From a virus, in the IMG/VR virus record IMGVR_UViG_3300042467_002026, positions 1 to 23,265 of that record: DNA of 23,265 bases. The stretch is one strand, 5' to 3'. Position numbers and translations under genes: made by a program. A model generated the notes under the pieces. It had not been told where the DNA came from and searched no databases. It was given only the letters and a program-made list of their open reading frames with translations. Each line of letters begins with the position of its first letter. Position 1 is the stretch's first letter. Positions 5,473-12,672 of this stretch are shown here, piece by piece.

Positions 5473-5844
5473 GTGGCAACATTCATACCGGGAGTACCGG
5501 GATTTATCGGGGAAAATCTTAACTACGACCGGGAATCTGGTCAGGTAGATGCCTCTAATGTCCAGGATGCGATAGACAGACTGGCCGAATTTGTAGGATA
5601 CGGAGATATGACAAAAGTAGACGTTATTACAATTCGTCAAGAACATCTAAACGACAAAAGAATAGTGTTGACAAAGCCACCCATTTCGTGGGAAAAGATT
5701 AGAGTGGCCCCAGAGGGGGGTCCTAACCAAATCTTCTACAAAGACTTTATTATCCAAAATGACAGTGAGCTTGTCTGGGCCAACCTAGGACTAGACGGAC
5801 TTCTGGAAATTGGGGATGTCCTAGTAGTAGAGTATTTCTTTTAA
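5473..5844 (+). CDS. Small fibre-associated protein (123 aa)
   Basis: Begins with GTG immediately after the previous stop, with GGGGG upstream. The N-terminal part has SGQVDASNVQDAIDRLAEFV, a short helix motif found at trimerising or hinge points of phage fibres. The C-terminal 75 residues (DVITIRQEHLNDKRIVLT through ELVWANLG to GDVLVVEYFF) form a beta domain with the same order of landmarks as the C-terminus of the next gene's product (strand, charged turn, then G-D-x-V-x-V-x-Y at the end). It is probably a short fibre or adaptor using the same C-terminal fold. Confidence 0.55.
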   Translation: MATFIPGVPGFIGENLNYDRESGQVDASNVQDAIDRLAEFVGYGDMTKVDVITIRQEHLNDKRIVLTKPPISWEKIRVAPEGGPNQIFYKDFIIQNDSELVWANLGLDGLLEIGDVLVVEYFF

Positions 5845-5859
5845 GGGGAAAATAATAGT

Positions 5860-8175
5860 ATGAGTCAAATTAAAAAGAAGTTTATTGCCGACCGGGCAGT
5901 AGACGGCAGCAAGATTCTGCTGCTTAACAACCAACCAATCAAGGCATTGATTGACAACGGAGAATTTGAGCAGGACCTGTTCAAGTTTTCTGGTGGCAAC
6001 AAGTTTGAGTTCCTGGCTGCACCAACCATCGGTGGATATGCAGTTGACGCGGACCAGCTGGTCAACAAGCAGTTCGTGGACCGGGAAGTCTCTGCTGAAG
6101 AGACCCGTGCCGAAGCTGCCGAGAGTGCACTCTCCAGCCGTCTCTCGACCATCGAAGGCGCTGACAGCGTCCCAGGCTCAGTCGCCAAGAGTTTGAAGGA
6201 TTCTAAGGATTACACAGATTCTGCCATTACGTCGCTTATCAACGGCGCACCAGGCATGCTGGATACCCTCAAGGAAATCGCTGATGCGATTGAAGCAGAC
6301 GAAAGTGTCGGCGCTGCGCTGGCAACAACCGTAGCCAATAACCTCCAGGAAGCCAAAGACTACACGGACACCGAAGTTTCCACCGAGCGTTCACGCGCTA
6401 TGGGCGTTGAGAGTTCCCTTGCTTCTGATATGGCTGACGAAGAAGGTCGCGCTATGTCGGAAGAGGCCCGCATTGAGGGCAAGGTAGACCAAGAGATTAG
6501 TGACCGTCAGTCGGCCATTAGTTCTGAGCAGTCTGCTCGCCAGTCTGCTATTAGTGCTGAGCAGTCCGCTCGCGAAGCCGCCGTCTCTGCTGAAGAGTCT
6601 CGCGCCGAAGGTGAAGAGGCCCGTATTGAGGGTCTCGTTACCACTGAGGTTGCCCGTGCCCTAGCTGCCGAAGGCGTTCTGTCAAGTGCTATCTCTGCTG
6701 AAACCTCTCGTGCTCAGGGCCAAGAGGCTGCTATCGACACACGCTTCGTTAATAACGAGGCCGCTCACTCGGCTGAAGTGGCTCGCGCCATGGGCGAAGA
6801 GGAGCGTATCGAAGACAAGTTGGACCAGGAAATTTCTGACCGCCAATCGGCTGTCTCTTCGGAGCAATCAGCTCGTCAGTCGGCAGTATCTTCTGCTTTG
6901 CAGGAAGCTAAAGATTACACCGATGCTCAAATTCTGGAAGAAGAAGAACTCCGCGATGCGGAAACCTCTGCTCTTTCTTCGCGTCTGGATATTGTTGAAG
7001 GCGAAGACACGGTAGAAGGCTCTGTTGCTAAGGCCGAAAAAGATGCCAAGGAATTCGCATCTGCTGAGGTCCTTACGGAGAAGAACCGCGCCGAGTCGGC
7101 TGAGTCGGGTCTCCAATCAGCTATCAATACGGAAAAGGGTCGCGTTGATGCAATCCTTTTGGCATCTGATGCTGATAAAGATTCTTTCGCTGAGATTGTC
7201 CAGCTTATCAACAGTGTTGATACAACTAACGATACTGCATTCGCCTCCTACGTTCTGAGCAATAACTCTGCTCTTAGCCAGGAAGTCTCTGACCGCCAGG
7301 CTGCTGTCTCTGCTGAAGAGAGCCGCGCTCAGGGTGAAGAATCACGTATCGAAGGCCTCCTTACTCAGGAAGTCTCGGACCGCGAAGCCGCTGTTTCTTC
7401 TGCTAGCCAGGCAGCAATGGACTTTGCTCAGGGTATTAGCAATTCCATGGCTGTGGAACTTGCTGCTGAGGTTACTCGCGCAACTAACTCTGAAGCCGCT
7501 ATTCAGTTATCGCTCGAAGAAGAAGTTACCCGCGCAACTGATGTAGAAGCAGGTCTTCAGTCTCAGCTTGAGCAGGAAATCTCGGACCGTGAGGCGGCAG
7601 TAAGTGCTGAGCAGTCGGCTCGTGAGGCTGCTGTATCTGTAGAGCAAAACCGTGCTCAGGGTGAAGAGTCTCGCATCGAAGGCCTTGTCACCTCCGAAAC
7701 CTCTCGTGCCACGTTAGCTGAAGCCCTACTGTCAGGTGATATCTCCATCGAGCAGAGCCGTGCTATGGCAGCCGAAGAGGCTCTTGCTGGCGACGTACTA
7801 GACGAACAAACCCGCGCTATGGATGAAGAATCTCGTATTGAGGGTCTCTTGTCCTCTGAAGTTTCTCGTGCTGAAGGCGCTGAGAGCATGCTCTCTGGCC
7901 GTCTTGACGTTCTGGAAGCAGTGCTCCCACGCAAAGAGACGATGGAAATTTCGGCTGAGCAGGCATCGCAGGGATACATTGATTTGTCAATGCAGGCTAT
8001 GGAGCACAGCGTTCACATGTTCGTTGGCCCTCTCTATGCAGTTGAAGGCATCGACTACGAAGTATCTGTTTTCAACGGAGAAGTTACTCGCATTACCTTC
8101 ATGGGTCAGCTGGCCTCTGGTGGCGTGAGTGAAATCACTGAAGGCGACCAGGTTCAAGTCAAGTACATGAAGTAA
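5860..8175 (+). CDS. Long coiled-coil tail or whisker fibre (771 aa)
   Basis: N-terminal 70 residues (KKFIADRAVDGSKILLLNNQ) form an attachment-type head. Residues about 70 to 165 include INGAPGMLDTLKEIADAIE, a segment common in phage fibres. From about 170 to 685 the protein is an alanine- and glutamate-rich coiled coil built on 11-residue units such as QSAISAEQSAR and EAAVSAEESRA, with a second break near 425 to 470 (ILLASDADKDSFAEIVQLI). The last 80 residues are a beta domain ending GDQVQVKYMK. It should be a trimeric stalk of the virion. AGGGGA lies about 11 nt before the ATG. Codons differ from neighbours (Arg is nearly always CGT/CGC), suggesting high expression. A terminator follows. 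Confidence 0.8.
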   Translation: MSQIKKKFIADRAVDGSKILLLNNQPIKALIDNGEFEQDLFKFSGGNKFEFLAAPTIGGYAVDADQLVNKQFVDREVSAEETRAEAAESALSSRLSTIEGADSVPGSVAKSLKDSKDYTDSAITSLINGAPGMLDTLKEIADAIEADESVGAALATTVANNLQEAKDYTDTEVSTERSRAMGVESSLASDMADEEGRAMSEEARIEGKVDQEISDRQSAISSEQSARQSAISAEQSAREAAVSAEESRAEGEEARIEGLVTTEVARALAAEGVLSSAISAETSRAQGQEAAIDTRFVNNEAAHSAEVARAMGEEERIEDKLDQEISDRQSAVSSEQSARQSAVSSALQEAKDYTDAQILEEEELRDAETSALSSRLDIVEGEDTVEGSVAKAEKDAKEFASAEVLTEKNRAESAESGLQSAINTEKGRVDAILLASDADKDSFAEIVQLINSVDTTNDTAFASYVLSNNSALSQEVSDRQAAVSAEESRAQGEESRIEGLLTQEVSDREAAVSSASQAAMDFAQGISNSMAVELAAEVTRATNSEAAIQLSLEEEVTRATDVEAGLQSQLEQEISDREAAVSAEQSAREAAVSVEQNRAQGEESRIEGLVTSETSRATLAEALLSGDISIEQSRAMAAEEALAGDVLDEQTRAMDEESRIEGLLSSEVSRAEGAESMLSGRLDVLEAVLPRKETMEISAEQASQGYIDLSMQAMEHSVHMFVGPLYAVEGIDYEVSVFNGEVTRITFMGQLASGGVSEITEGDQVQVKYMK
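6376..7914 (+). repeat. 33-bp-period repeats encoding 11-residue coiled-coil units
   Basis: Within the fibre gene, units such as QSAISSEQSAR, QSAISAEQSAR, EAAVSAEESRA and EGEEARIEGLV follow each other in blocks of 11, with Ala, Ser and Ile recurring at fixed positions. The same residues use different codons from copy to copy (for example TCG, TCT, TCC and TCA for Ser), so the DNA is far less repetitive than the protein. Confidence 0.7.
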
Positions 8176-8201
8176 TTCTAGGGTAATACCCAGGAAACCT
8201 C

Positions 8202-8235
8202 GGGGGGGCCAGCCGAAAGGTCGGCCCCCTTTTTT
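8202..8235 (+). terminator. Rho-independent terminator after the coiled-coil fibre gene
   Basis: A G-rich arm (GGGGGCC) pairs with GGCCCCC; the inner CC/GG closes a GAAA tetraloop, and six T follow (8230-8235). It ends only 14 bp before the next ATG. Confidence 0.85.
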
Positions 8236-8249
8236 ACGAAAGGAATTTT

Positions 8250-10304
8250 ATGGCGACAATGCCATTATTTAACGGAACAGTCTATGCCTTTGCCCAGGAC
8301 GGCGATACGGTATATGCTGGCGGAACATTCACAACAGTCAACGGAGTTTCAGGATACACCGGTCTGGCTAAATTTAATCTAGTCACAGGGGCGGCTGATA
8401 CCAGCTGGAAACCTGTGGCTGGAAACGCAGTCAGGGCACTCGTTCTTTCTCCGGATAAAACATTTGTTATCATGGGCGGAACCAATCAAAGTGGTAGTAA
8501 CTTTCTCAGGAAATTCTTGGTAAATAACAATACAGTACAGTCCTTTGTAACTGTAAGTAGTACGGTTTTAGCCCTTATCTCAGACGGAAATTATGTTTAC
8601 GTCGGAGTAAGTGACTCGACCAACCTGGCCACAGCAACAAGTGTCCAAGGCACTGTCAATAGACCAAGGGTAGTCAAGATTGATGTCACTGGAAATTCCG
8701 GTGCAGGCAGTATTGATGCTACGTTTGTGCCATCACCCAACCTTGGCGGAAATTCTACCGGTGGTATCTCTATAGGAGCAATGGCTCAGGATGTTAATTA
8801 TTTATATCTGGGAGGAAACTTTTCATTTCATAATAACGTATCTCAGCCCAGAATAACTAAGATTAATAAATCTAACGCAGTAATTGCCGCTGACTGGGTA
8901 GGAGGAACGGGATTTGATAATACAGTCTTGGGCGTGGTTGTGGGGTCAAATGGTAGTCTTTACGCAACAGGACTTTTTGCAAACTATAAAGGAGTAAGTA
9001 CCTCCGGTCAGATTGTAAAACTAAATGCCCAAGGAACTAGGGATACAGGATTCACCTCGTCAGTATCAGTAACTGGCGGTGTAATTAATATAGCTGAATA
9101 TAACAGTTCTCTATACGTGGGTACTCAGTATAATACAGCAACGGCTGCAACATCTACGGGCGTACTGAAAAGCACCAACCTTACCACTTTTACTAAAGAT
9201 GCCGCATTCCTGACAAGTACAGGATTCGGTACGACTGGTACACAGGGTAGGGCCTTTGTGGTCGGCAGTAATTTGTTCCTGACCTCCAGTGGCTCTACTT
9301 CTTACAAGGGCAGTGCCGCCGGATTCAGTTGGGCAATTTCTACGGCAACAGCTGAAGAGACGGCCCTGATTTCTAGTGACAGCATTTCTCCAACCGCAAC
9401 ACTGACCTCCTCTACTGTAGCTAACGCTGGCAGTACGAATAGCTCAGAGGTTCTCATGTCAGTTACCTTCTCAGAGAATGTGACTGGCCTGGTGGTGGGT
9501 GCCCTGTCTCTTAGTAATTGTACGGTTGCAAGTATCAGTGGCTCAGGCAGTAGCTATTCCTTTACCGTTGTACCCTCTGGACAGGGCGCTGTATCAGTCA
9601 CCCTTCCAGCGGATTCGGCGGACGATTCCGCAGGCAATGGTAATCTTGTAAGTAATACCTACAGCTTTACCTACGATACGGTATCTCCTACGGTGTCGGT
9701 TACCTCTCCGGATGTAGCCTACTCCGCTAATTCTGGGGCCGCCTCAGTTAACATGTCCTTTACTTTCTCTGAGTCTGTAACCGGATTCTCAGCGAGTACC
9801 CTGTCTCTGACCAATTGCTCGGTATCCTCTTTCAGTGGCTCAGGCAGTAGTTACTCCGCAGTGATTACTCCTACGGCCCCTGGACTGGTGCAGGTAACTG
9901 TTACGACGGCACAGGACGTGGCAGGAAACTTCTTAGTAGGTCCAGGACAGCTGTTCTCCTACTTCAAGGTTGTACCAGCGGTAGTGTCTCAGACATCTGT
10001 GGCACGCAATCAGCTTCTGGATATGGCCCTCAGCACGCCTGCCCTGGTATCAGTATCCGCCGTCCCACTCGTTCAATGGAAACGGGTGTTGGCAGTATAT
10101 ACCTCTCCAGGAAAGAAGAAGGTAGTAGTCAGCTTCAAGTTCGCAGTAGGAGTGGCTGCGCCCGGCAGATTCCTAGCCAGGATTACAGGACCAGCCTCTT
10201 ACCTTCTGTCAAAGATGATTATCATCAAGATAGGCGGACAGGGAGTTGTTATACAACGCGCTGATTTCCCTACAGTTTCTGGTATGGATATTGATGTAAC
10301 CTAA
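8250..10304 (+). CDS. Beta-propeller and Ig-like appendage protein (684 aa)
   Basis: Residues about 1 to 370 are blade-like repeats (VYAFAQDGDTVYAGGTFTTV, LYLGGNFSFHNN, LYATGLFANYKGVS) resembling delta-60/DUF5122 propellers. Residues about 379 to 575 are two bacterial Ig-like domains with the typical VTFSENVTGLVVGALSLSNC and FTFSESVTGFSASTLSL segments and a shared ISGSGSSYSFTV/FSGSGSSYSAVI strand. The final 100 residues are unique. The protein is probably displayed on the virion to bind a surface glycan or protein; it has no signal peptide or catalytic motif. GAAAGGA precedes the ATG. It starts 14 bp after one terminator and ends 7 bp before another, with no promoter visible between, so its transcript must come from read-through. 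Confidence 0.65.
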   Translation: MATMPLFNGTVYAFAQDGDTVYAGGTFTTVNGVSGYTGLAKFNLVTGAADTSWKPVAGNAVRALVLSPDKTFVIMGGTNQSGSNFLRKFLVNNNTVQSFVTVSSTVLALISDGNYVYVGVSDSTNLATATSVQGTVNRPRVVKIDVTGNSGAGSIDATFVPSPNLGGNSTGGISIGAMAQDVNYLYLGGNFSFHNNVSQPRITKINKSNAVIAADWVGGTGFDNTVLGVVVGSNGSLYATGLFANYKGVSTSGQIVKLNAQGTRDTGFTSSVSVTGGVINIAEYNSSLYVGTQYNTATAATSTGVLKSTNLTTFTKDAAFLTSTGFGTTGTQGRAFVVGSNLFLTSSGSTSYKGSAAGFSWAISTATAEETALISSDSISPTATLTSSTVANAGSTNSSEVLMSVTFSENVTGLVVGALSLSNCTVASISGSGSSYSFTVVPSGQGAVSVTLPADSADDSAGNGNLVSNTYSFTYDTVSPTVSVTSPDVAYSANSGAASVNMSFTFSESVTGFSASTLSLTNCSVSSFSGSGSSYSAVITPTAPGLVQVTVTTAQDVAGNFLVGPGQLFSYFKVVPAVVSQTSVARNQLLDMALSTPALVSVSAVPLVQWKRVLAVYTSPGKKKVVVSFKFAVGVAAPGRFLARITGPASYLLSKMIIIKIGGQGVVIQRADFPTVSGMDIDVT

Positions 10305-10311
10305 TCTATTG

Positions 10312-10344
10312 GGGGGGTGGTCGAAAGGCTGCCCCCCTCTTTTT
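10312..10344 (+). terminator. Rho-independent terminator after the propeller gene
   Basis: GGGGGG pairs with CCCCCC; the inner GTGGTC and GGCTGC pair with wobbles around a GAAA tetraloop, and TCTTTTT follows. The loop and flank are nearly the same as in the terminator at 8202-8235. Confidence 0.85.
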
Positions 10345-10354
10345 ACAAACTCCC

Positions 10355-10383
10355 TTCCATTTCCGTAATATCCCTGTTATAAT
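10355..10383 (+). promoter_or_regulatory. Extended -10 promoter for the packaging operon
   Basis: A perfect extended -10, TGTTATAAT (10375-10383), with a weak -35 TTCCAT (10355-10360) at 17 bp. Extended -10 promoters need little from the -35 box. It lies just past a strong terminator and about 35 bp before the next ATG, exactly where a new transcript would be expected. Confidence 0.7.
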
Positions 10384-10417
10384 ACCCCTGCCACTAACCT
10401 TCTAGGATTTCATCCCA

Positions 10418-10798
10418 ATGAACGCATGGATTCCCCGCCTAATCTCCCTCCCCAATGCCCCCGTAGTGGGAGCATCCGCCACCAATACCCCTATCAGTAG
10501 CACATTCACCATCACAGCCGGGGGCAGTACCAGTATGGTCCTCGCCATCAGCGCCAGTGCGGTGACAGCAGGAGCGGGTATCACCGCCAAGCTCAGGACC
10601 AGGATAGGCCCACAGGTGGCCGTGGATAGCAAGACCGTGGCCATTACCGCTAACGGAATAGTCTATATTAAATTGAATGTAAGCATAGCGGCTGACCAAA
10701 CCTACCTCCCACTGCTCTCTATCGGAGAATTAGTGGTGACCACAGGCGCGGGTAGTGCCGTCACTATCGACGCGGCCTGGGTCATTCAGGAAGACTAA
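10418..10798 (+). CDS. Small beta-rich putative structural protein (126 aa)
   Basis: Begins MNAWIPRLISLPNAPVVG. The rest is strand-rich with many Ser, Thr, Ala and Gly (STFTITAGGSTSMVLAIS, VAVDSKTVAITANGIVYIKL, LLSIGELVVTTGAGSAVTID), consistent with a single beta sandwich like those of decoration or fibre-tip proteins. It resembles the N-terminal half of the 4840-5472 product in style, but I cannot claim homology. First gene after the extended -10 promoter; its ribosome site (AGGA, 11 nt upstream) is weak. It ends 1 nt before the large terminase start, so the two are coupled. Confidence 0.55.
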   Translation: MNAWIPRLISLPNAPVVGASATNTPISSTFTITAGGSTSMVLAISASAVTAGAGITAKLRTRIGPQVAVDSKTVAITANGIVYIKLNVSIAADQTYLPLLSIGELVVTTGAGSAVTIDAAWVIQED

Positions 10799-10799
10799 G

Positions 10800-12245
10800 A
10801 TGCAGGACCCACGGCAGCTGGCCGCCGCAGTTAAACGACTGCAACGGCTAGAAATGCAGGAGTGTTTTGATGCTGCTCGCAAGGGGAGTAGGCCCAATGA
10901 CGCCCAACAGGCCGTTCTCGATGACATCGGAATTATTTCTCACAGATATGTAACCGCCGGTAATCAGTCTGGCAAATCCCAGTTAGCTGCCCGTGAGGTA
11001 GCCTGGGTTCTCACTGAAACTCACCCAAAATGGAAACGTCCTAAGGACTGGGGAGATGCCCCACTCCAAATTCTGGTAGTCGGTAGGGTAACTAAGCAGG
11101 TAGAGGAGGTCTTACACCGTAAGATTATCTCTTTCCTAGAGCCGGACTCCTACCATGTTCAGCGCCAGGGCGGTGTTGTCCAAAAACTCACATATAAGCC
11201 AACTGGGAGTACAATAATCTACGGCTCCCACCATAATGAGAAAGAGGCCCAGGAAAAACTCCAGGGTTTCGTGGCTCATTACGTCTGGTTAGATGAGATG
11301 CCAGGCAGTGTCAAGCTACTAGAGGAGCTCCATCGCAGGGTCCAGGCCCATAAGGGGTACTTCTTATCCACCTTTACCCCCAAGCAAATAAATAGAGATA
11401 TTCAAAGACTTATCGACCTCTCGGACGGCCATAACGCCAAGAAGTATCAGTTCAGGATGTTCGATAATCCCATCTATACCGATGAGGATAAGCTCAAGAT
11501 TCTTTCCTCCCTTGCCACCTACTCAGATGCCTACAAAAACACAGTCCTTTCAGGCGACTGGCTGACTGGTGACGACATGGTCTACTTCTTTAATAGAGAG
11601 AGCATGGTAACTGACCCCCCAGGTTACTCACCTGGCTGGCGTCATGTGGAATCAAGCGACCCCGCCACCAAGAGTAAGTTCGGATTCACTATCTGGGCCG
11701 AAGACCCCGCTGACGGGATATGGTACTGCGTCAGGGCAGACTATATCACGGGCATTTTCGTACCATCCGACCTGGTTAAGGAGGTTCAGAAGAGAACCGC
11801 CGGGCTTAATATAGTCAGGCGTATCTGCGACTCAGCTAACCCCTGGTACGCGGCTACCGCCGCCTCAATGGGGCTCACCTATATGACACCCTACCGTAAG
11901 AATGACCGAAAGGCCGAACTTATCAAGGGACTGCAATCCGCAATTGGCCCCCGTATCCGGATATCCAGCTGGTGTACTGACCTGGTGGACGAGTTCGAGA
12001 CATGCCGCTGGTCAGAGACGGGCGCTAATAAGATTGTTAATAGCAGCTCCTTCCATCTCCTTGATAGCGCACAGTATTTCGTGGATTGTATGCCGAAGTA
12101 CGAGGGAATTACCGCGGGTCTCTCCTGGCAGGCAGAGCTAAGAACGGCTAATGAGCAGCGCAAAAAAGACAATAAACTAGCAATGCAGTTATCCTCTAAT
12201 AATAGAAAATACTGGAAAATCACAAGGGGAAGAACCAGATGGTAG
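10800..12245 (+). CDS. terL: Terminase large subunit (481 aa)
   Basis: The DNA-packaging motor, an ATPase plus nuclease acting at the portal. Walker A is GNQSGKS (residues 54 to 60). Walker B is VWLDE (162 to 166), with the catalytic glutamate following the aspartate. The coupling motif region is FLSTFTP (about 188 to 194). The C-terminal half is the RNase H-like nuclease: SSDPATKSKFGFTIW (about 285 to 299) supplies the first acidic residue, RICDSANPWYA (about 340) the second, and LLDSAQYFVDCM (about 420) probably the third. The size is normal for the family. ATG 10800 follows the previous stop by 1 nt; the frame opens earlier (10755) but that part overlaps the upstream gene. Its end overlaps a small membrane-protein gene. 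Confidence 0.92.
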   Translation: MQDPRQLAAAVKRLQRLEMQECFDAARKGSRPNDAQQAVLDDIGIISHRYVTAGNQSGKSQLAAREVAWVLTETHPKWKRPKDWGDAPLQILVVGRVTKQVEEVLHRKIISFLEPDSYHVQRQGGVVQKLTYKPTGSTIIYGSHHNEKEAQEKLQGFVAHYVWLDEMPGSVKLLEELHRRVQAHKGYFLSTFTPKQINRDIQRLIDLSDGHNAKKYQFRMFDNPIYTDEDKLKILSSLATYSDAYKNTVLSGDWLTGDDMVYFFNRESMVTDPPGYSPGWRHVESSDPATKSKFGFTIWAEDPADGIWYCVRADYITGIFVPSDLVKEVQKRTAGLNIVRRICDSANPWYAATAASMGLTYMTPYRKNDRKAELIKGLQSAIGPRIRISSWCTDLVDEFETCRWSETGANKIVNSSSFHLLDSAQYFVDCMPKYEGITAGLSWQAELRTANEQRKKDNKLAMQLSSNNRKYWKITRGRTRW

Positions 12246-12391
12246 AATTTCTAGTAGCCATACACCTGGCACTTCCCGTAACTGCCCTCCTCCTACTGGC
12301 GGTCAGGGCCGAGAAGAAAAAAATACAGATAGAGAAAAAGAAACTAGCCCAGCTTTTAGTTATTGCTACACGAGGAAGGAGGACTCTATGA
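12239..12391 (+). CDS. 50-residue membrane protein between terminase and portal
   Basis: Starts in the last codons of the terminase gene and ends overlapping the next ATG as ATGA. AAGGGGA lies about 9 nt before the ATG, so initiation is plausible. Residues about 4 to 22 form one hydrophobic helix (FLVAIHLALPVTALLLLAV). It is followed by a highly basic stretch (RAEKKKIQIEKKKLAQLL) and a basic tail (ATRGRRTL). The topology, helix then a positively charged cytoplasmic tail, fits a small membrane-active phage protein; a holin is possible, but no endolysin is in view. Its position between two head genes is unusual for a lysis protein. It is shorter than 60 codons and easily missed. Confidence 0.6.
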   Translation: MVEFLVAIHLALPVTALLLLAVRAEKKKIQIEKKKLAQLLVIATRGRRTL

Positions 12392-12672
12392 AAATAAAAA
12401 TATCTATTCTCAGCCAAAAGGCCCCGCCAACAGTAGAAGAAACTCATTGCAAAGCCCCGTCATTAGATGATAAAATCGAATATGCACTGGAGTGTATGGC
12501 GGCTGATGTTAATAAAGAACAGGCAGTAGAGTTTCTGCAAAAGGTTTATCACCATATCTCCTGTCAGCATCCATATACCGAGAAACACTCGGCAATGATG
12601 GAAAAACTATCGGCAGTATTCGGTGATTACGGTATTAATTTCAAAGAACAAGAACAAGAGCAGGACTACTAA
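12388..12672 (+). CDS. Small hypothetical protein before the portal (94 aa)
   Basis: Unknown, mildly acidic protein with AAGGAGG 6 nt before its ATG. After a short strand-like N-terminus (KIKISILSQKAP) it looks helical (DDKIEYALECMAADVNKEQA, VEFLQKVYHHI, HSAMMEKLSAVFGDYG) and ends EQEQEQDY. It has three cysteines and a histidine pair, without a clear metal-binding spacing. Its stop overlaps the portal ATG as TAATG, so it is co-translated with the portal. It may be a small packaging or head-assembly factor; this is based on position only. Confidence 0.6.
   Translation: MKIKISILSQKAPPTVEETHCKAPSLDDKIEYALECMAADVNKEQAVEFLQKVYHHISCQHPYTEKHSAMMEKLSAVFGDYGINFKEQEQEQDY

Noticed and set aside
6376-7914. 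CRISPR-like array
   Set aside because: The regular period is 33 bp and in frame; it encodes coiled-coil repeats with no spacers or conserved DNA repeat.
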